From NCBI GenBank assembly GCA_934754495.1, contig CAKVHW010000003.1, positions 62,001-126,000 on the forward strand: a DNA stretch of 64,000 bases, written 5' to 3'. This document shows positions 63,026 to 64,000 of the stretch, piece by piece. Numbering within the stretch: position 1 is the first letter of the stretch; every line of letters starts with the position of its first letter. The position numbers were made by a program, and so were the translations under genes. The DNA comes from an uncultured Clostridia bacterium. Lineage in GTDB: Bacteria > Bacillota > Clostridia > Christensenellales > UBA1242. The notes beneath the pieces were generated by a model that worked only from the letters and a program-made list of their open reading frames with translations, ran no database searches and was not told the origin of the DNA.

Positions 63026-64000
63026 TTGGAAAATATTGCAATTATTCTTTTAAACTCTGATAATGTTAAGATGCAATTTGTGCATGTTAATAAAAACAAA
63101 TCTTTTGCACCATATAAGACCATTTCAATGCCAGTTAACCTTACAAAAGATTTTTATTCTGATTACTTCTTTAAACCTGCAGTGATTAAAGATGTTGTAT
63201 CAATTATGAAAGTTTTCAAACAAATGATTGATATGGAAGAAATTAAAACGACTCTTTGTTATGCAACATGTTTGCTTAATGATGCTAAAAACAACAACGG
63301 TGTTCTAAACGAAATTCAAAACGTAACAGGATTAACCTTTAATGTTGTTACACCTGAGGACGAAGTTAACTTTATTTATACAGCGGTTATTAATACATTT
63401 AATAAGCCAAAGGGACTTATTGTTAATGTTGATAGTTTTAACACAACATTCATTTTGTATAATAGACGTAACATTCTAGAAACAAAATATATTCCTGTGG
63501 GTTATGAAACATTGTATAACAAATTCTACACAGCAAACACTACAACCGAAAAATTCTGTAACGATGTTAAGGAATACTTTAAATCGCAAATTGCAGAACT
63601 AAACTTTGTAAACGAATTGCCTGAAGAATTTGAAATCATTGGCGTTGGTAATATGTTTAACAACCTTGGTGTTTTGGCTAGAAGGGCTAAAAAATATCCA
63701 ATTGATCTTGCACACAATTTCCCAGTAACAAAACAAGACTTTGAAAAGGTTTATGGTGTGTTAAAGGGTCAAGACATTACAAAACTAACAAAAATTAAAC
63801 AAATTTCTGTAGAAGATAGCAAGTATTTGCTTACAGCATTCTCAATGATGGGTGCTTTCTTAGACCTTAACAACAAAGATGTTGTTACAATTAGTAGAAC
63901 CGGCTTTATGGAAGGTGTTGCATTCAACTATGCAATACCACTAACCGTGGAAAAACCTATTAGTGATACACTTGGTTATAGTCTTCAAACAATTAATGAA
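63026..64000 (+). CDS. Degenerate Ppx/GppA-like protein (C-terminus beyond window)
   Basis: Starts with TTG (63026), 8 nt after AGGAG, and runs off the right edge at 325 codons. The fold order of exopolyphosphatase/ppGpp phosphatase (ASKHA family) is visible, with 'LARRAKKYPIDLAHNFPVTK' typical of the second domain. The two glycine-rich phosphate loops are degraded: the usual DLGSNS reads LLNSDN (residues 8-13) and the usual DIGGGST reads NVDSFNT (134-140). 'EDE' (111-113) lies where the catalytic Glu is expected. It may bind a ligand without hydrolysis. Ppx family call is moderate. Confidence 0.72.
   Translation, partial: MENIAIILLNSDNVKMQFVHVNKNKSFAPYKTISMPVNLTKDFYSDYFFKPAVIKDVVSIMKVFKQMIDMEEIKTTLCYATCLLNDAKNNNGVLNEIQNVTGLTFNVVTPEDEVNFIYTAVINTFNKPKGLIVNVDSFNTTFILYNRRNILETKYIPVGYETLYNKFYTANTTTEKFCNDVKEYFKSQIAELNFVNELPEEFEIIGVGNMFNNLGVLARRAKKYPIDLAHNFPVTKQDFEKVYGVLKGQDITKLTKIKQISVEDSKYLLTAFSMMGAFLDLNNKDVVTISRTGFMEGVAFNYAIPLTVEKPISDTLGYSLQTINE

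Noticed and set aside
1..64000. tRNA, rRNA or CRISPR genes
   Set aside because: No cloverleaf-like or rRNA-like segment, and no regularly spaced repeats with unique spacers, were seen by eye.
1..64000. Recoding of TGA as Trp (mycoplasma-like code)
   Set aside because: Conserved genes end at TGA (virB4, spoVT, adk) and their conserved Trp positions use TGG.

Overview
The window is AT-rich, densely coded chromosomal DNA from a low-GC, Gram-positive-type bacterium. The evidence is a Firmicutes-order S10-spc-alpha ribosomal block, a zinc-type S14, a SpoVT-MurJ-HU cluster, a DUF421-DUF4363 pair, strong Shine-Dalgarno sites and sigma-70-like promoters. TGA, TAA and TAG all act as stops (TGA ends virB4, spoVT and adk), so the standard bacterial code applies. 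An uncultured, gut-type clostridial or related lineage is my best guess; the genus cannot be told from the sequence. Sporulation-family genes are present, but they do not prove that the organism forms spores.

Layout. 1-9990 (minus) is one open frame of 3,330 codons encoding a giant exported protein that runs off the left edge. 10504-24896 is a compact type IV secretion (T4SS)-like locus: three paralogous VirB2-like pilins, a divergent VirD4 coupling ATPase, a VirB6/TrbL-like membrane protein, a VirB4 ATPase, an unknown 1,385-aa acidic protein and a 78-aa protein. No relaxase, integrase or cell-wall hydrolase is present. 25007-30369 holds class II aldolase, a DUF1858 protein, a 997-aa anchored surface protein and a DUF975-like membrane protein. 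30479-34601 holds spoVT, a MurJ-like flippase, two HU genes and a tRNA-dihydrouridine synthase. 34690-38199 is the glycolytic operon pgk-tpiA-gpmI. 38583-54885 is the ribosomal/secY/adk/map/infA/rpoA superoperon behind a consensus-like promoter and a long leader. 54910-57540 (minus) holds a second MOP-family flippase, DUF421 and DUF4363. 57640-64000 holds a LysM protein, a 1,177-aa surface protein with repeated beta-sandwich domains, two half-size TauE/SafE permeases, a ferredoxin and a degenerate Ppx/GppA-like protein that runs off the right edge.

The most unusual material is the T4SS-like locus and a short repeat tied to it. TAGTACTATGCAAA occurs just after the last gene of each of its four rightward transcription units and is usually followed by an intrinsic terminator; the same arrangement recurs on the other strand after the DUF4363 gene. 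A pyrimidine tract followed by four G-runs, which could form a quadruplex, lies upstream of virB4. Other oddities are Lys/Ala-rich tails on ribosomal proteins L24 and L30, a probable leaderless dus mRNA, a possible ATT start codon on a flippase gene, a flippase with an extra basic loop, and a Ppx-like protein that has lost its phosphate-binding loops.
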